From contig QHNU01000124.1 in NCBI GenBank assembly GCA_003218525.1, positions 374-8,911 on the forward strand: 8,538 nucleotides of DNA, given 5' to 3'. The stretch is from Verrucomicrobiota bacterium. Lineage in GTDB: Bacteria; Verrucomicrobiota; Verrucomicrobiia; Chthoniobacterales; UBA10450. The position numbers and the translations under genes are program-made. Every line of letters begins with the position of its first letter. The first letter of the stretch is position 1. Positions 1 to 7,788 of the stretch are shown one piece after another. The notes beneath the pieces were generated by a model that had not been told where the DNA came from, ran no database searches, and saw only the letters and a program-made list of their open reading frames with translations.

Positions 1-1810
1 TGGCCAATTCTTCGTCGATGATTGCCACGCGCCGCCCATCTTTGTTTTCGCACTCGGCTTGATTGAAATCGCGGCCGCGCAGTAGCTTCACACCGATGGC
101 ATCGAAGTACCCCGGCGTGATGCCAGTGAACAGCGCACTCACACCAGGATCAGGCGCCTTCGGATCGGTCGGCATCGTTTCCTGCATCGACATGACGCGA
201 CGCGCGCTCGTGAAATCGCCGTAAGGCAACATCGTGCCGACTGCTACCGCGCGCACGCCTGGCAGTTCGCGCGCCTGTTGCGCGATCGCGAAAATTGTTC
301 GGCGTGCTTCCGCAGGCGTTTTCTTGATCAGCGTGAAATCAAATTCCGTCACGAGATCGCCCGCCGCGACGAAACCTGGATCCAGACCAGCAGCTTTAAG
401 TGCGCCGCGGAAGAACAAGCCGGCTGCGAAAAGCAACATGAGCGAAAGTGCAATCTGCGCCATGACGGAGATATGCCGCGGCGCGAAGAAACGGCTGAGA
501 CGTCCCACACGCGCCGGCTCGCCCACTCGCTGTTTCAGATCGTTCACGAGATCGGCCTTTGTCGCTTTCAATGCCGGGCCGAGACTAAAGAGCATCGTCG
601 CCAGCACGCAGAAGAGAAGGGTAATGCCGAGCACAGTCGCGTCCGGGCGCAGTTTCACCACGAAAGAGAAATTCACCGAAGACAGCAGCCTGCCGAATGA
701 TTGAAGTAAAAGATCGTTGCACCAGGCGCTCAGGACGAGCCCGAACGCGCCGCCGCAGATGGCAAGCAGCAATCCCTCGCACAACAGCTGCCGGATAATT
801 CGCCAGCGCGAAGCTCCCACGGCGAGCCGCACTGCCATTTCCTTCGATCGCGCTGTGCTCCGTGCGAGCAGCATGTTGGCCAAATTCAGGCTGGCGATGA
901 GCAGCACCGCGCCGGCCATGCACATCAGGAGCGTGCCGATCAATGTGATCGGGCCATCGTCTTCCGGTTGCGTGCTAAGACTGAAACGCGACGGCGTTTG
1001 GATCTGCAAGGCACGCGTCCCTTCGGCGCCGTCCAGTTGAATCGCGGTTAACCGCTGCGCCCGCACCGGCAGACGCGACTTCGCCGTCTCCACTGTGAGG
1101 CCCGGACGCATTCGGGCCGTCAGGTTGAGCGTATAATTTTTCGCGTCCGCCAGGTCATGCGACGTTTCTGTGTCGCCGAAGGCCGACCCGAGTTGCCCCC
1201 GAATCCCGAGCGGCATCCAGATATCAGGTGCGACGAGCACATTGGCGCCGCTGAATCCATCCGGCGCGATGCCAATGACTGTATAAGGTTGGCCGTTAAC
1301 TTGCAGCGTGCTGCCGACAAAATTGCTACGGCGACCCATGCGTTTCCAGAATCCATAGCTCGCTACTACGACTGGAATATTTGCGTTCGGTCGGCACTCC
1401 TCCGCCGTGTAAAAGCGGCCGCGCCATGCCTGCACGCCCATGAGCGAGAAGTAATTCTCCGAGGTCAAAAACGCGAAACTGCGCCGCATGTCGTGATCGC
1501 GGCCGATGCCGGCCACTGCAAAATCGACCGCGCCTACATCGGCAAACACATCTTTACCGTTCTCGCGCAGCTCACGGAATTCATTGTACGAAAACTGGCG
1601 ATAATCGTGCGTGGCATTCTGGCGGGCGGTGAATACGTTGACCACCTCGGTCGAGCGCAGTGGCACCATCGGGCGCAGCACGACGCCGTTGATCAGCGCG
1701 AAAATGGCGGAGTTAACACCGATAGCCAGCGCCAGGGTCAATACTGCGACAGCGGTGAAGCCTGGTGCCTTCAACAGTTGTCGAATGGCAAATTTGAAAT
1801 CCTGAATCAT
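1..1810 (-). CDS. ADOP-family ABC transporter permease (MacB/FtsX-like), C-terminus cut by window edge
   Basis: Reading the minus strand from the ATG at 1810-1808 gives an open frame of 603 codons that runs off the left edge. The N-terminus (MIQDFKFAIRQLLKAPGF, then a membrane segment at about residues 17-40 ending in VVLRP) is the hallmark of the duplicated permeases called ADOP. A MacB-like periplasmic domain fills about 50-260. Three FtsX-type membrane helices follow at about 288-315, 342-363 and 392-411, with the typical EMAVRLAVGASRWRIIRQ loop at 324-341. The motif GPALKATKADLV (411-422) closes the first half. A second half starts with a helix at 447-467 and a second periplasmic domain. 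Family members are usually about 800 residues, so roughly 200, including the last FtsX domain, lie outside the window. These inner-membrane proteins are thought to move or sense molecules in the periplasm with a separate ATPase; none is visible here. An AAAGAG-like ribosome site precedes the start by 11 bases. The exact substrate is unknown. Confidence 0.93.
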   Translation of the reverse strand, partial: MIQDFKFAIRQLLKAPGFTAVAVLTLALAIGVNSAIFALINGVVLRPMVPLRSTEVVNVFTARQNATHDYRQFSYNEFRELRENGKDVFADVGAVDFAVAGIGRDHDMRRSFAFLTSENYFSLMGVQAWRGRFYTAEECRPNANIPVVVASYGFWKRMGRRSNFVGSTLQVNGQPYTVIGIAPDGFSGANVLVAPDIWMPLGIRGQLGSAFGDTETSHDLADAKNYTLNLTARMRPGLTVETAKSRLPVRAQRLTAIQLDGAEGTRALQIQTPSRFSLSTQPEDDGPITLIGTLLMCMAGAVLLIASLNLANMLLARSTARSKEMAVRLAVGASRWRIIRQLLCEGLLLAICGGAFGLVLSAWCNDLLLQSFGRLLSSVNFSFVVKLRPDATVLGITLLFCVLATMLFSLGPALKATKADLVNDLKQRVGEPARVGRLSRFFAPRHISVMAQIALSLMLLFAAGLFFRGALKAAGLDPGFVAAGDLVTEFDFTLIKKTPAEARRTIFAIAQQARELPGVRAVAVGTMLPYGDFTSARRVMSMQETMPTDPKAPDPGVSALFTGITPGYFDAIGVKLLRGRDFNQAECENKDGRRVAIIDEELA

Positions 1811-1926
1811 AGGCGGAGCATCTCTTTGCGGCTTTTCATTGAGATGCGGTCAATTGGTGATTTGGATTCAGAGATCTTCCGGCGCCGTGCAAGCGCTCCT
1901 TCGGCCGGTCGCGCTTCCTGGTCTAA

Positions 1927-2748
1927 TTATTTACCTGGGCGTAGCTGCGGGAATACGAACGGATGCTCAAAGGAGCAGTAAAAGAAGAAACCGTACTCAG
2001 GTGAATCGGCAGTTAGTCCGATGGGAACGGCCAAACCGACGACGAGTTGTGCGTTATTGCACAAATTAAATGCGTATCGTGCGCCGGGAGAAAACAACGC
2101 GGTCACGGAACGATCGACGTGTCTCGATTCATCGACATCGTCTTCCCAAAAGGCGACAGATTCGACCATGAGATTGAACTTTGCGCTGACCGCGTAAATC
2201 GCGCTCGCCCCGAGATTGTAGTTCCACAAGTCATGGTCCTGCACATTTGGAAAGAGCGAGCCGCCGGCGTTAAAATGAAGAGTCCAACGGTCGCTGACGA
2301 TTTTGCTGAAGGGTAGATTGATCTCGTACCCGAGCTGGTCATGTCCAAAGCCGTTGTCAGAATCGCCGATCGGAACAACGAGACTAAGGCGCGGCGCGAA
2401 AGCGGGGTTCCGCACACCTTCCACCAACGCTTGGAAGCGATAATTCAGCCGGATGTCTTCAAAGCCGTGCTCATCTTCCACAAACGTATGCGGAACTGTG
2501 TAGGAGAACTGGTGCTGCTGACTGAAAATTGGCCATTCTTGAGTGAAGCTTGCGGAGCTTTCCTTCTGACCAGCCTTGGACGTTACAAGCAGATTCAGGA
2601 TGTGCTGAACAACACCGGGTTCCTGATTGTAAGCTTCTTCCACTAGGAAGGAATTGTCCTGGATCCCTTTGGCCAGCGGTTCCATTGAGAAGCTAACCGC
2701 AGTGCCACCTAAAAAAAGAATCAGCCAAAAATGAATTCGAATGAACAT
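1927..2748 (-). CDS. exported protein, probable outer-membrane beta-barrel (MetA-pathway/transporter-like)
   Basis: This is a 273-residue protein. Residues 1-21 form a signal peptide with a hydrophobic core (WLILFLGG) and a likely cleavage site near SFS-ME. After it come many short stretches of alternating polar and hydrophobic residues with aromatic ends, as in outer-membrane strands (for example RLSLVVPIGDS, LGYEINLPFSKIV, LHFNAGGSLFP, AQLVVGLAVPIGL). The paired 'VVPIGDS' and 'VGLAVPIGL' motifs and the overall length resemble the loosely defined 'phenol MetA degradation' or putative transporter barrels, whose real substrates are mostly unknown. The C-terminus (LRPGK) lacks the final aromatic residue usual for barrel insertion, which weakens the assignment. 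No clear Shine-Dalgarno site precedes the ATG. The stop lies 116 bases before the ADOP start on the same strand, so co-transcription is possible; I saw no hairpin with a T-tract between them. The gene is firm; its function is an inference. Confidence 0.82.
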   Translation of the reverse strand: MFIRIHFWLILFLGGTAVSFSMEPLAKGIQDNSFLVEEAYNQEPGVVQHILNLLVTSKAGQKESSASFTQEWPIFSQQHQFSYTVPHTFVEDEHGFEDIRLNYRFQALVEGVRNPAFAPRLSLVVPIGDSDNGFGHDQLGYEINLPFSKIVSDRWTLHFNAGGSLFPNVQDHDLWNYNLGASAIYAVSAKFNLMVESVAFWEDDVDESRHVDRSVTALFSPGARYAFNLCNNAQLVVGLAVPIGLTADSPEYGFFFYCSFEHPFVFPQLRPGK

Positions 2749-2799
2749 GGCTGTGGAAAATCCAAGCCGATTGCTGATCGATAGAAAAGAAGCAAAGAA

Positions 2800-2830
2800 T
2801 CGATAGGTTCTCTGGGCGAAATCGTGTCAA
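2800..2830 (-). promoter_or_regulatory. weak candidate promoter for the barrel gene
   Basis: On the minus strand an exact TTGACA (2830-2825) is followed 19 bases later by TATCGA (2805-2800), which lies about 50 bases before the ATG at 2748. The -35 box is perfect, but the -10 box matches only half the consensus and the spacer is two bases too long. An 8-base direct repeat ATCGATAG (2777-2784 and 2799-2806, 22 bases apart) overlaps the -10 box. This is pattern matching only. Confidence 0.2.
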
Positions 2831-2852
2831 TCGCGGGTCTGCAATGTTAACT

Positions 2853-2944
2853 AAGTTTCATTGCTTAAGCCGTTTTGGTTGTTCAACCTTCGGACTATGG
2901 CCCAGCCACAAGCCCCCACCGCCACGCGCCAAATCACAACCGAC
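2853..2944 (+). repeat. left copy of imperfect direct repeat flanking the YCII gene (decayed creD 5' end)
   Basis: This 92-base stretch matches 3411-3500 at about 76 of 92 aligned positions by eye, with two one-base gaps. The first 34 bases, equivalent to the creD leader, match at 30 positions, including an unbroken TTTTGGTTGTTCAA. The rest corresponds to the first creD codons. Here an extra C in the C-run shifts the frame: ignoring it, the reading is PPPRAKSQPT against PPPLPKSQPT in creD. The ATG at 2897 opens only 36 codons and runs antisense into the end of the YCII gene, so this copy is not a gene. It is best read as a remnant of a duplication of the creD start. The alternative is one member of a dispersed repeat family. 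Confidence 0.75.
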
Positions 2945-2957
2945 GAAAATGGGGGTG

Positions 2958-3359
2958 CTACGGCAGCATTCCTTTTTTTGTCGCCCACGGATGGATTTCG
3001 TAAGTAAGGCGCTCTGCTTGCACGGCCGGGTCGTTTTCGACCAGCGACTTTGTTTCTTCGATTGAGGAGGTCTTGAAGATGAAGATGCCGCGCCAATTGC
3101 CATTGTCGGTAAACGGGCCTGCCAGCACCAGTTTCCCGGCATCGTGCAGCTTCGTGATATTGGCAAGATGGGCGGCTTGGATCTTTTCGGTCGCGGGAGT
3201 TTTTTCCGCAGTCCATTCCGGTCCACGCGTGAGCAGAACGAAGTAGTAGGAAGCAAGCTCGGGCGGAGACGACTTCTGCACTTCCTCGGCATGCAGCCAA
3301 ACTGGCAGAAGAGAAGCGGCTGCGATGAACGTGAGGAGTGTCGATATGCTGATCTTCAT
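2958..3359 (-). CDS. secreted YCII-domain (YciI-like) protein
   Basis: This is a 133-residue protein from the ATG at 3359-3357. A GTG one codon upstream (3362) is an alternative start giving one more residue. Residues 1-24 form a standard signal peptide ending in WLHA-EE, so the product is predicted to be exported. The mature part is a YCII/DGPF-like alpha-beta fold: a first strand YYFVLLTRGP (38-47), a helix with the conserved histidine (AAHLANITKLHDAGKL, H64), the strand and turn VLAGPFTDNGNWRGIFIF (78-95), a helix with the DPA motif (D110-A112) and a final strand LTYEIHPW. The conserved His and Asp of the family are present. YCII proteins resemble muconolactone isomerase in fold, and most have no proven reaction; many are cytoplasmic, so the signal peptide is notable. 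No clear ribosome site is seen. The gene is divergent from creD, and 94 bases separate the two starts. It sits exactly between two copies of a direct repeat. Confidence 0.88.
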   Translation of the reverse strand: MKISISTLLTFIAAASLLPVWLHAEEVQKSSPPELASYYFVLLTRGPEWTAEKTPATEKIQAAHLANITKLHDAGKLVLAGPFTDNGNWRGIFIFKTSSIEETKSLVENDPAVQAERLTYEIHPWATKKGMLP

Positions 3360-3410
3360 CACGTGACTTCAGCAACTCGCGGCGGTATTTGCAAGCCGGT
3401 GGCGCTATTC

Positions 3411-3500
3411 AAGTTTGATTGCCTAAACCATTTTGGTTGTTCAATCTCCGACGATGGCCGAGCCACAAGCCCCACCGCCGTTACCAAAATCACAACCGAC
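3411..3500 (+). repeat. right copy of imperfect direct repeat: creD leader and first codons
   Basis: This 90-base stretch is the partner of 2853-2944, about 560 bases away in the same orientation. Its first 43 bases are the untranslated leader of creD, and the rest encodes the first 15 or so creD residues, the proline-rich cytoplasmic tail. Because this copy is joined to an intact gene, it is the likely original. Similarity stops sharply after the shared ATCACAACCGAC. The segment between the copies holds the complete YCII gene and its upstream 50 or so bases. Confidence 0.75.
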
Positions 3501-4851
3501 TTTTGGAAAGCGAAATAACACCATCATCAAGCTCCTCGGCGTCGGCGCGCTGGTGCTCGTCTTGTTGATCCCGCTGGCAATGATTACCGGCGTCTTGAAC
3601 GAGAGATTGGCGCGGCGCAATGAGGCCGTCGTCGATATCACTTCCTCTTGGGGAAAGGAGCAAAATGTGATCGGGCCGGTGCTCGGGATTCCATTTCAGT
3701 ATCGATTCAAGGCGGTTAAGGAAGTGCCGCTGGCCGAAGGACGGGTGGAGCGGCGCGAAGTTGAGGAGACGGCAACGGCCAACGCTTATTTTCTGCCGCA
3801 ATTGCTCAAGGTTAACGGTGAGGTGCAGACGCAAACCCTGCATCGCGGGATTTATGATGCGGCGGTTTTCCGCGCTCAGCTGGTACTTTCCGGAAAATTC
3901 GCGCCGCCCGATTTCGGCGCGCTCAAAATTGATTCCCGCGATCTGCAATGGAAAGACGCGTTCGTGACCATTGCAGTCAATGATCTCCGCGGAACGCGCG
4001 AAGCATTACTATTGGATTGGGGCGGGGCGAAGCGGCCGCTCCTGCCTGGGTCACAAGTACCGGGTTATACGACTGGAGCCACAGCATCTCTTGGCGCGGA
4101 CAAACCGATCGACAATGAGGTGGAATTTTCGATCGCGTTGGATTTCAACGGGAGCGACGGAATTTTCTTTGTCCCATTCGGCGTCCAAAACGAAGCGACA
4201 TTGAAATCGAATTGGCCTGATCCTGCATTCCGGGGAGCATTTTTGCCGGCCGATCGATCGGTGCGACCGGATGGGTTTAATGCCAACTGGAAGGTTTCTT
4301 ATTACGGTCGCGATTACCCGCAGCAATGGACGAGTCGCGGCGGGAACGAACGGTTCAATCTCCAGGTTGTGACAAACTCGCGTTTTGGGGCGCAGTTTTT
4401 GTCGATTCTGGACGCGTATCGTTACGTCGAGCGCTCGATCAAATATGGCGTGCTCTTCCTAGTACTCGTCTTTACCACGGTCTTTCTCTTCGAAGTCACG
4501 GCGCGACAGAAGATTCACCCGTTTCAATACCTGATGGTGGGCGCGGCATTATGTTTGTTTTATCTCCTGCTTCTTTCGATCTCGGAGTTTATTGGGTTTG
4601 GCTGGGCTTACCTCATGGCTGCCGCAGCCTCGACCATCTTGATAACGTGGTATTGCCGATTCTTCCTCGGTGGAGGGGTTCGCACGTTGATGATCGGCGC
4701 CGGCCTGGCCGGTGTTTACACCTTTCTTTATATTACTTTGCGACAACAGGATTACGCACTGCTCATGGGTGCGATTGCGCTTTTCATTGTTCTGGCGGTC
4801 GTGATGTATGTGACGCGCAAAGTCGATTGGTACGCGCGCGATTCGGGCTGA
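3454..4851 (+). CDS. creD: CreD-like inner membrane protein (cell envelope integrity)
   Basis: This is a 465-residue protein from the ATG at 3454; a TTG at 3433 in frame is a less likely start because it would add a non-family VVQSPT segment. The order is: a proline-rich cytoplasmic tail (1-20), membrane helix 1 (about 27-48), a large periplasmic domain with the CreD signature SWGKEQNVIGPVLGIP (65-80), then a cluster of C-terminal helices at about 331-350, 359-377, 384-402, 411-428 and 434-453. The IHPFQYLMVG motif (354-363) and the ending YALLMGAIALF...TRKVDWY are close to Escherichia coli CreD, which is about 450 residues, so the protein is full length. CreD is linked to envelope stability and, in enterobacteria and Aeromonas, is induced by the CreBC-type two-component system; no such kinase or regulator is in the window. 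It is the first gene of a probable operon with the next two. No clear Shine-Dalgarno site is present. Confidence 0.93.
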   Translation: MAEPQAPPPLPKSQPTFGKRNNTIIKLLGVGALVLVLLIPLAMITGVLNERLARRNEAVVDITSSWGKEQNVIGPVLGIPFQYRFKAVKEVPLAEGRVERREVEETATANAYFLPQLLKVNGEVQTQTLHRGIYDAAVFRAQLVLSGKFAPPDFGALKIDSRDLQWKDAFVTIAVNDLRGTREALLLDWGGAKRPLLPGSQVPGYTTGATASLGADKPIDNEVEFSIALDFNGSDGIFFVPFGVQNEATLKSNWPDPAFRGAFLPADRSVRPDGFNANWKVSYYGRDYPQQWTSRGGNERFNLQVVTNSRFGAQFLSILDAYRYVERSIKYGVLFLVLVFTTVFLFEVTARQKIHPFQYLMVGAALCLFYLLLLSISEFIGFGWAYLMAAAASTILITWYCRFFLGGGVRTLMIGAGLAGVYTFLYITLRQQDYALLMGAIALFIVLAVVMYVTRKVDWYARDSG

Positions 4852-4890
4852 CATCGACAACGCGTCGGCTTGGACGAAGATGTCACCTTT

Positions 4891-7788
4891 ATGAAAGCAA
4901 CCCTTCTGATTACGGCGAGCTTTGCCTGCGTTATCACTATCCGCGCGCAAGCACCGTCGGCCACCTTGGCCGGCACGCGCCCGTCCACCCCGGGCGCACC
5001 GGAAGCTATTGCATCGCCGTCACCTGGGACTTCACCGGAAACTTCTCCAGCATCGCTGGTTTCGCCTAGCGCCTCCGCCGCGGCCGGCGCTTCGCCGGCA
5101 GAATCCGCTGCGCCGCGATTGAACGAAATCTTGTTCAAGAATTTCAAGGCGAGATCGATTGGGCCGGCAGCGATGGGCGGTCGAGTCTCTGACATCGCGA
5201 TCGACCCGCGCAATCCGGCCGTGTTTTTTGTCGGACTTTCGACCGGCGGCTTATTCAAGACGGGTGATAACGGTGTAACCTTCGATTCGGTCTTCGACAA
5301 GCAACCGGTGCAATCGATTGGTGCAGTCGCGGTCGCGCCGAGTGATTCCGATATCGTGTGGGTCGGCACCGGCGAACCGACCGATCGCAATTCGGCGGAG
5401 TGGGGAAACGGCGTTTACCGTTCCGCCGATGGTGGAACGACCTGGCAGCACGTCGGCTTAGATACGAGTCGCTCGATTGGCCGGGTGATCGTTCATCCCA
5501 AAACACCGGAAACGGCTTACGTCGCGGCGCTGGGCAATCTTTGGGCAGACGGTGGCGAGCGCGGAGTTTTCAAGACAACCGATGCCGGGAAATCGTGGAA
5601 ATTAGTTTTGGCCGCGCCCGCCCCGCATAATGCGCGCACGGGCGGCTGCGATCTCGCGATGGCGCCGGACAATCCGGAGATTATTTACGCCGCGATGTAC
5701 GCGCGTCAGCGGAAACCGTGGAGTTTCACCTACGGCGTCTCAGCAACTGGTGGTGCAGACGTGGGCGGCATTTTTAAGAGTAGCAATGGCGGTGGCACGT
5801 GGAAAAAGTGTGCGAATGGTTTACCGACATTGACTGGTAAAATCGGATTGGCGGTCACGCCGGTGAACGCGAAAATCGTGATCGCAGTGGTGCAGAGCGA
5901 CGAAGGCGGAACAAGCGCCCTGGACGATATTCATAGTAAGCGCGGTGGCGTATTTCGGTCCGAGGACGCAGGGGAAACATGGAAGCGGGTGAGCGACATT
6001 GATCCGCGGCCGTTTTACTTCAGCCAAATCCGAATCGATCCGGCGAACGATCAGCGCGTCTACCTCCTTGGTTTTGCGTTACTCGTTTCGGATGACGGTG
6101 GAAAAACTTTTCGGGAAGATCTCTCCGAAAAAGTGCATCCAGACATGCACGCGCTTGCTATTCAAAATGGAAGTGCCCCTCCGCCGAAGCCACCAAAGCC
6201 CGAAGACAAGAACAAGCCGCCCAAACCGCCAATCTCGCTCCGATTAATCGTTGGGAACGACGGTGGCGTTTACCAAAGTTACGCTGGCGGAAAAGGGTGG
6301 GAACATCTGGCAAGATTTCCCGCCGGTGAGTATTACCGCATCTCGGTGGACGATTCGCAGCCGATCTATCGCATCGCCGGCGGATTACAGGACAACTCCA
6401 ATTGGGTCGGGCCGAGCGCAACCCGGAGTAAAGAAGGTATTCGCAACAGCGATTGGACACCGTTTACCGGCGCAGATGGATTTTATGTGCTGTTCGATCC
6501 GAGCGACCGCGACACCCTTTACGGAGACAATCAGAGTGGCGTGGTTCATCGTTTCAATACGCGCACTGGTGAACTGCGCAATTTGAGACCCGAAACACCC
6601 GAGGGTCGGGAGCCAACGCGTTTCCATTGGAATTCGCCGTTGATCATGAGCCGTCACAAACCGGGTGTCCTTTATTTCGGCGGCAACGTCGTCTTTCGCC
6701 TAACCGATCGGGCCGAGCGTTACGCCGTGATCAGTCCTGATCTGACGCGGAATGAGCCGGACAAAACCAGAGTCGCCGGGAGTGGCGCGGAGAGTTATGG
6801 CGTCATCTATTCACTGGCAGAATCGCCGGTGCGCGCGGGAACTTTATGGGCCGGGACGGATGACGGCCGGTTGTGGATGACACAGGATGACGGTGGGAAA
6901 TGGACCGAGTTAACCAACAATTTGCCTGAGCCGATGCGGGGTCAGTGGATTGTGCGAATCGAACCGGGCGCTCAGGATCCGAACGGCGCATACGTCGCAG
7001 CCAACGGATATCGCCTGGGCGACGATCATCCGATGATCGCGCGTACGGCCGACGGTGGCAAAATGTGGACGAGCGTTGTCGGAGACCTTCCGGCAAATGA
7101 TCCAGTGGAAACCGTGCGCGAGGATCCAGTGAACCCGAAGTTGCTTTACGCTGGAACCCATTTCGGATTGTTCGCTTCGTTTGATCAGGGAACGCAGTGG
7201 GTACGGATCGCCGACGTGCCGCCGGTGCGAGTCGATGACTTACAGATCCATCCGCGCACAGCCGATCTCGTCATCGCGACGCATGGCCGGAGTCTCTACG
7301 TGCTCGACGATATGCGTGCCCTGCGTGAGCTCATGCCCGAAATCGCGGGCAAACCGGCTCATTTGTTTAGCATTCGTCCAACGAGTGCGGCCTACATCAC
7401 GCCAGGTTTTTCAGATTGGAACGGCAAAGGCGTTTATCGGGGGGCCAACCCGCCAGAAGGAGCCCTGCTGACCGTGTGGGTAAAAGAATTCACCGGAGAT
7501 GAGATCAAGATTGCGATTACCAATGCTGCCGGAACACCGGTCGCGAATTTGAAAGCGCCCGGTGTTGCTGGACTGACGCGATTAAATTGGGATCTGCGAC
7601 CGACAGAAGATGTGTTGACGAAATATGGCGGCGATGATCCAAAGAAGTTGCTCTCGAGCGGCGATTACAATGCCGAGTTGACGTTTGGTCAGACCAAAAT
7701 GAAACAAACGTTTCACGTTGATATCGCCGAGGGGATCATCCCGCGCGGTGGGATGGCATTGCGAGAACCGAAAGAAGGTGACCGATGA
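4891..7788 (+). CDS. secreted VPS10/BNR-repeat beta-propeller protein (glycosyl hydrolase-like)
   Basis: This is a 965-residue protein from the ATG at 4891. A TTG at 4870 in frame is rejected because the ATG begins a proper signal peptide (about 1-20, ending IRAQA). A Pro/Ala/Ser-rich linker (about 22-76) follows, then two blocks of beta-propeller. Asp-box turns of the S-x-D-x-G-x-T-W type are visible at about 178 (SADGGTTW), 229 (TTDAGKSW), 297 (SSNGGGTW), 357 (SEDAGETW), 400 (SDDGGKTF), 664, 719 and 763. The HGRSLYVLDD motif (798-807) ends the propeller. A C-terminal Ig-like domain with NWDLRP (899-904) resembles the FlgD-like domain of this family. A Pro/Lys-rich insert (430-447) interrupts the middle. 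Database entries call such proteins glycosyl hydrolase or sortilin-like, but no catalytic residues are evident and the true role is unknown; binding of peptides or glycans is a guess. The start lies 39 bases after the creD stop, so an operon is likely. Confidence 0.92.
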   Translation: MKATLLITASFACVITIRAQAPSATLAGTRPSTPGAPEAIASPSPGTSPETSPASLVSPSASAAAGASPAESAAPRLNEILFKNFKARSIGPAAMGGRVSDIAIDPRNPAVFFVGLSTGGLFKTGDNGVTFDSVFDKQPVQSIGAVAVAPSDSDIVWVGTGEPTDRNSAEWGNGVYRSADGGTTWQHVGLDTSRSIGRVIVHPKTPETAYVAALGNLWADGGERGVFKTTDAGKSWKLVLAAPAPHNARTGGCDLAMAPDNPEIIYAAMYARQRKPWSFTYGVSATGGADVGGIFKSSNGGGTWKKCANGLPTLTGKIGLAVTPVNAKIVIAVVQSDEGGTSALDDIHSKRGGVFRSEDAGETWKRVSDIDPRPFYFSQIRIDPANDQRVYLLGFALLVSDDGGKTFREDLSEKVHPDMHALAIQNGSAPPPKPPKPEDKNKPPKPPISLRLIVGNDGGVYQSYAGGKGWEHLARFPAGEYYRISVDDSQPIYRIAGGLQDNSNWVGPSATRSKEGIRNSDWTPFTGADGFYVLFDPSDRDTLYGDNQSGVVHRFNTRTGELRNLRPETPEGREPTRFHWNSPLIMSRHKPGVLYFGGNVVFRLTDRAERYAVISPDLTRNEPDKTRVAGSGAESYGVIYSLAESPVRAGTLWAGTDDGRLWMTQDDGGKWTELTNNLPEPMRGQWIVRIEPGAQDPNGAYVAANGYRLGDDHPMIARTADGGKMWTSVVGDLPANDPVETVREDPVNPKLLYAGTHFGLFASFDQGTQWVRIADVPPVRVDDLQIHPRTADLVIATHGRSLYVLDDMRALRELMPEIAGKPAHLFSIRPTSAAYITPGFSDWNGKGVYRGANPPEGALLTVWVKEFTGDEIKIAITNAAGTPVANLKAPGVAGLTRLNWDLRPTEDVLTKYGGDDPKKLLSSGDYNAELTFGQTKMKQTFHVDIAEGIIPRGGMALREPKEGDR
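7774..7781 (+). promoter_or_regulatory. ribosome binding site of the cupin gene
   Basis: GAAGGTGA lies just before the ATG at 7785, inside the last codons of the propeller gene, with the GG pair six bases from the start codon. It is the clearest Shine-Dalgarno match in the window. Together with the ATGA stop/start overlap it fixes the cupin start and suggests translational coupling to the upstream gene. Confidence 0.6.

Noticed and set aside
1811..1926. Possible terminator between the barrel gene and the ADOP gene
   Set aside because: Only short inverted matches (CCGGC/GCCGG and AGCGC/GCGCT) with long loops and no T-tract are present, so a terminator is not supported.
1157..1981. A 274-codon plus-strand open frame, and others of 107-156 codons between 234 and 1040
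   Set aside because: They lie antisense to the ADOP permease, whose frame shows clear family motifs throughout. Their translations are rich in Arg, Cys and His with no domain, as expected for shadows in GC-rich DNA.
2897..3007. A 36-codon frame starting MAQPQAPTATRQ in the left repeat copy
   Set aside because: It is a frame-shifted relic of the creD start, runs antisense into the YCII gene and has no ribosome site or domain.
3433..3453. Upstream TTG start for creD
   Set aside because: It adds seven residues not typical of the family, has no ribosome site, and the ATG at 3454 gives a normal CreD N-terminus.
3411..3453. A sigma-70-like promoter for creD (TTGATT with a box 17 bases downstream)
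   Set aside because: The downstream box TGTTCA is far from TATAAT, so the match is too weak to list as a feature.
4326..5390. Open frames of 247 codons (plus) and 212 codons (minus) across the creD/propeller junction
   Set aside because: Both overlap well-supported coding sequence in other frames and have low-complexity, motif-free translations.
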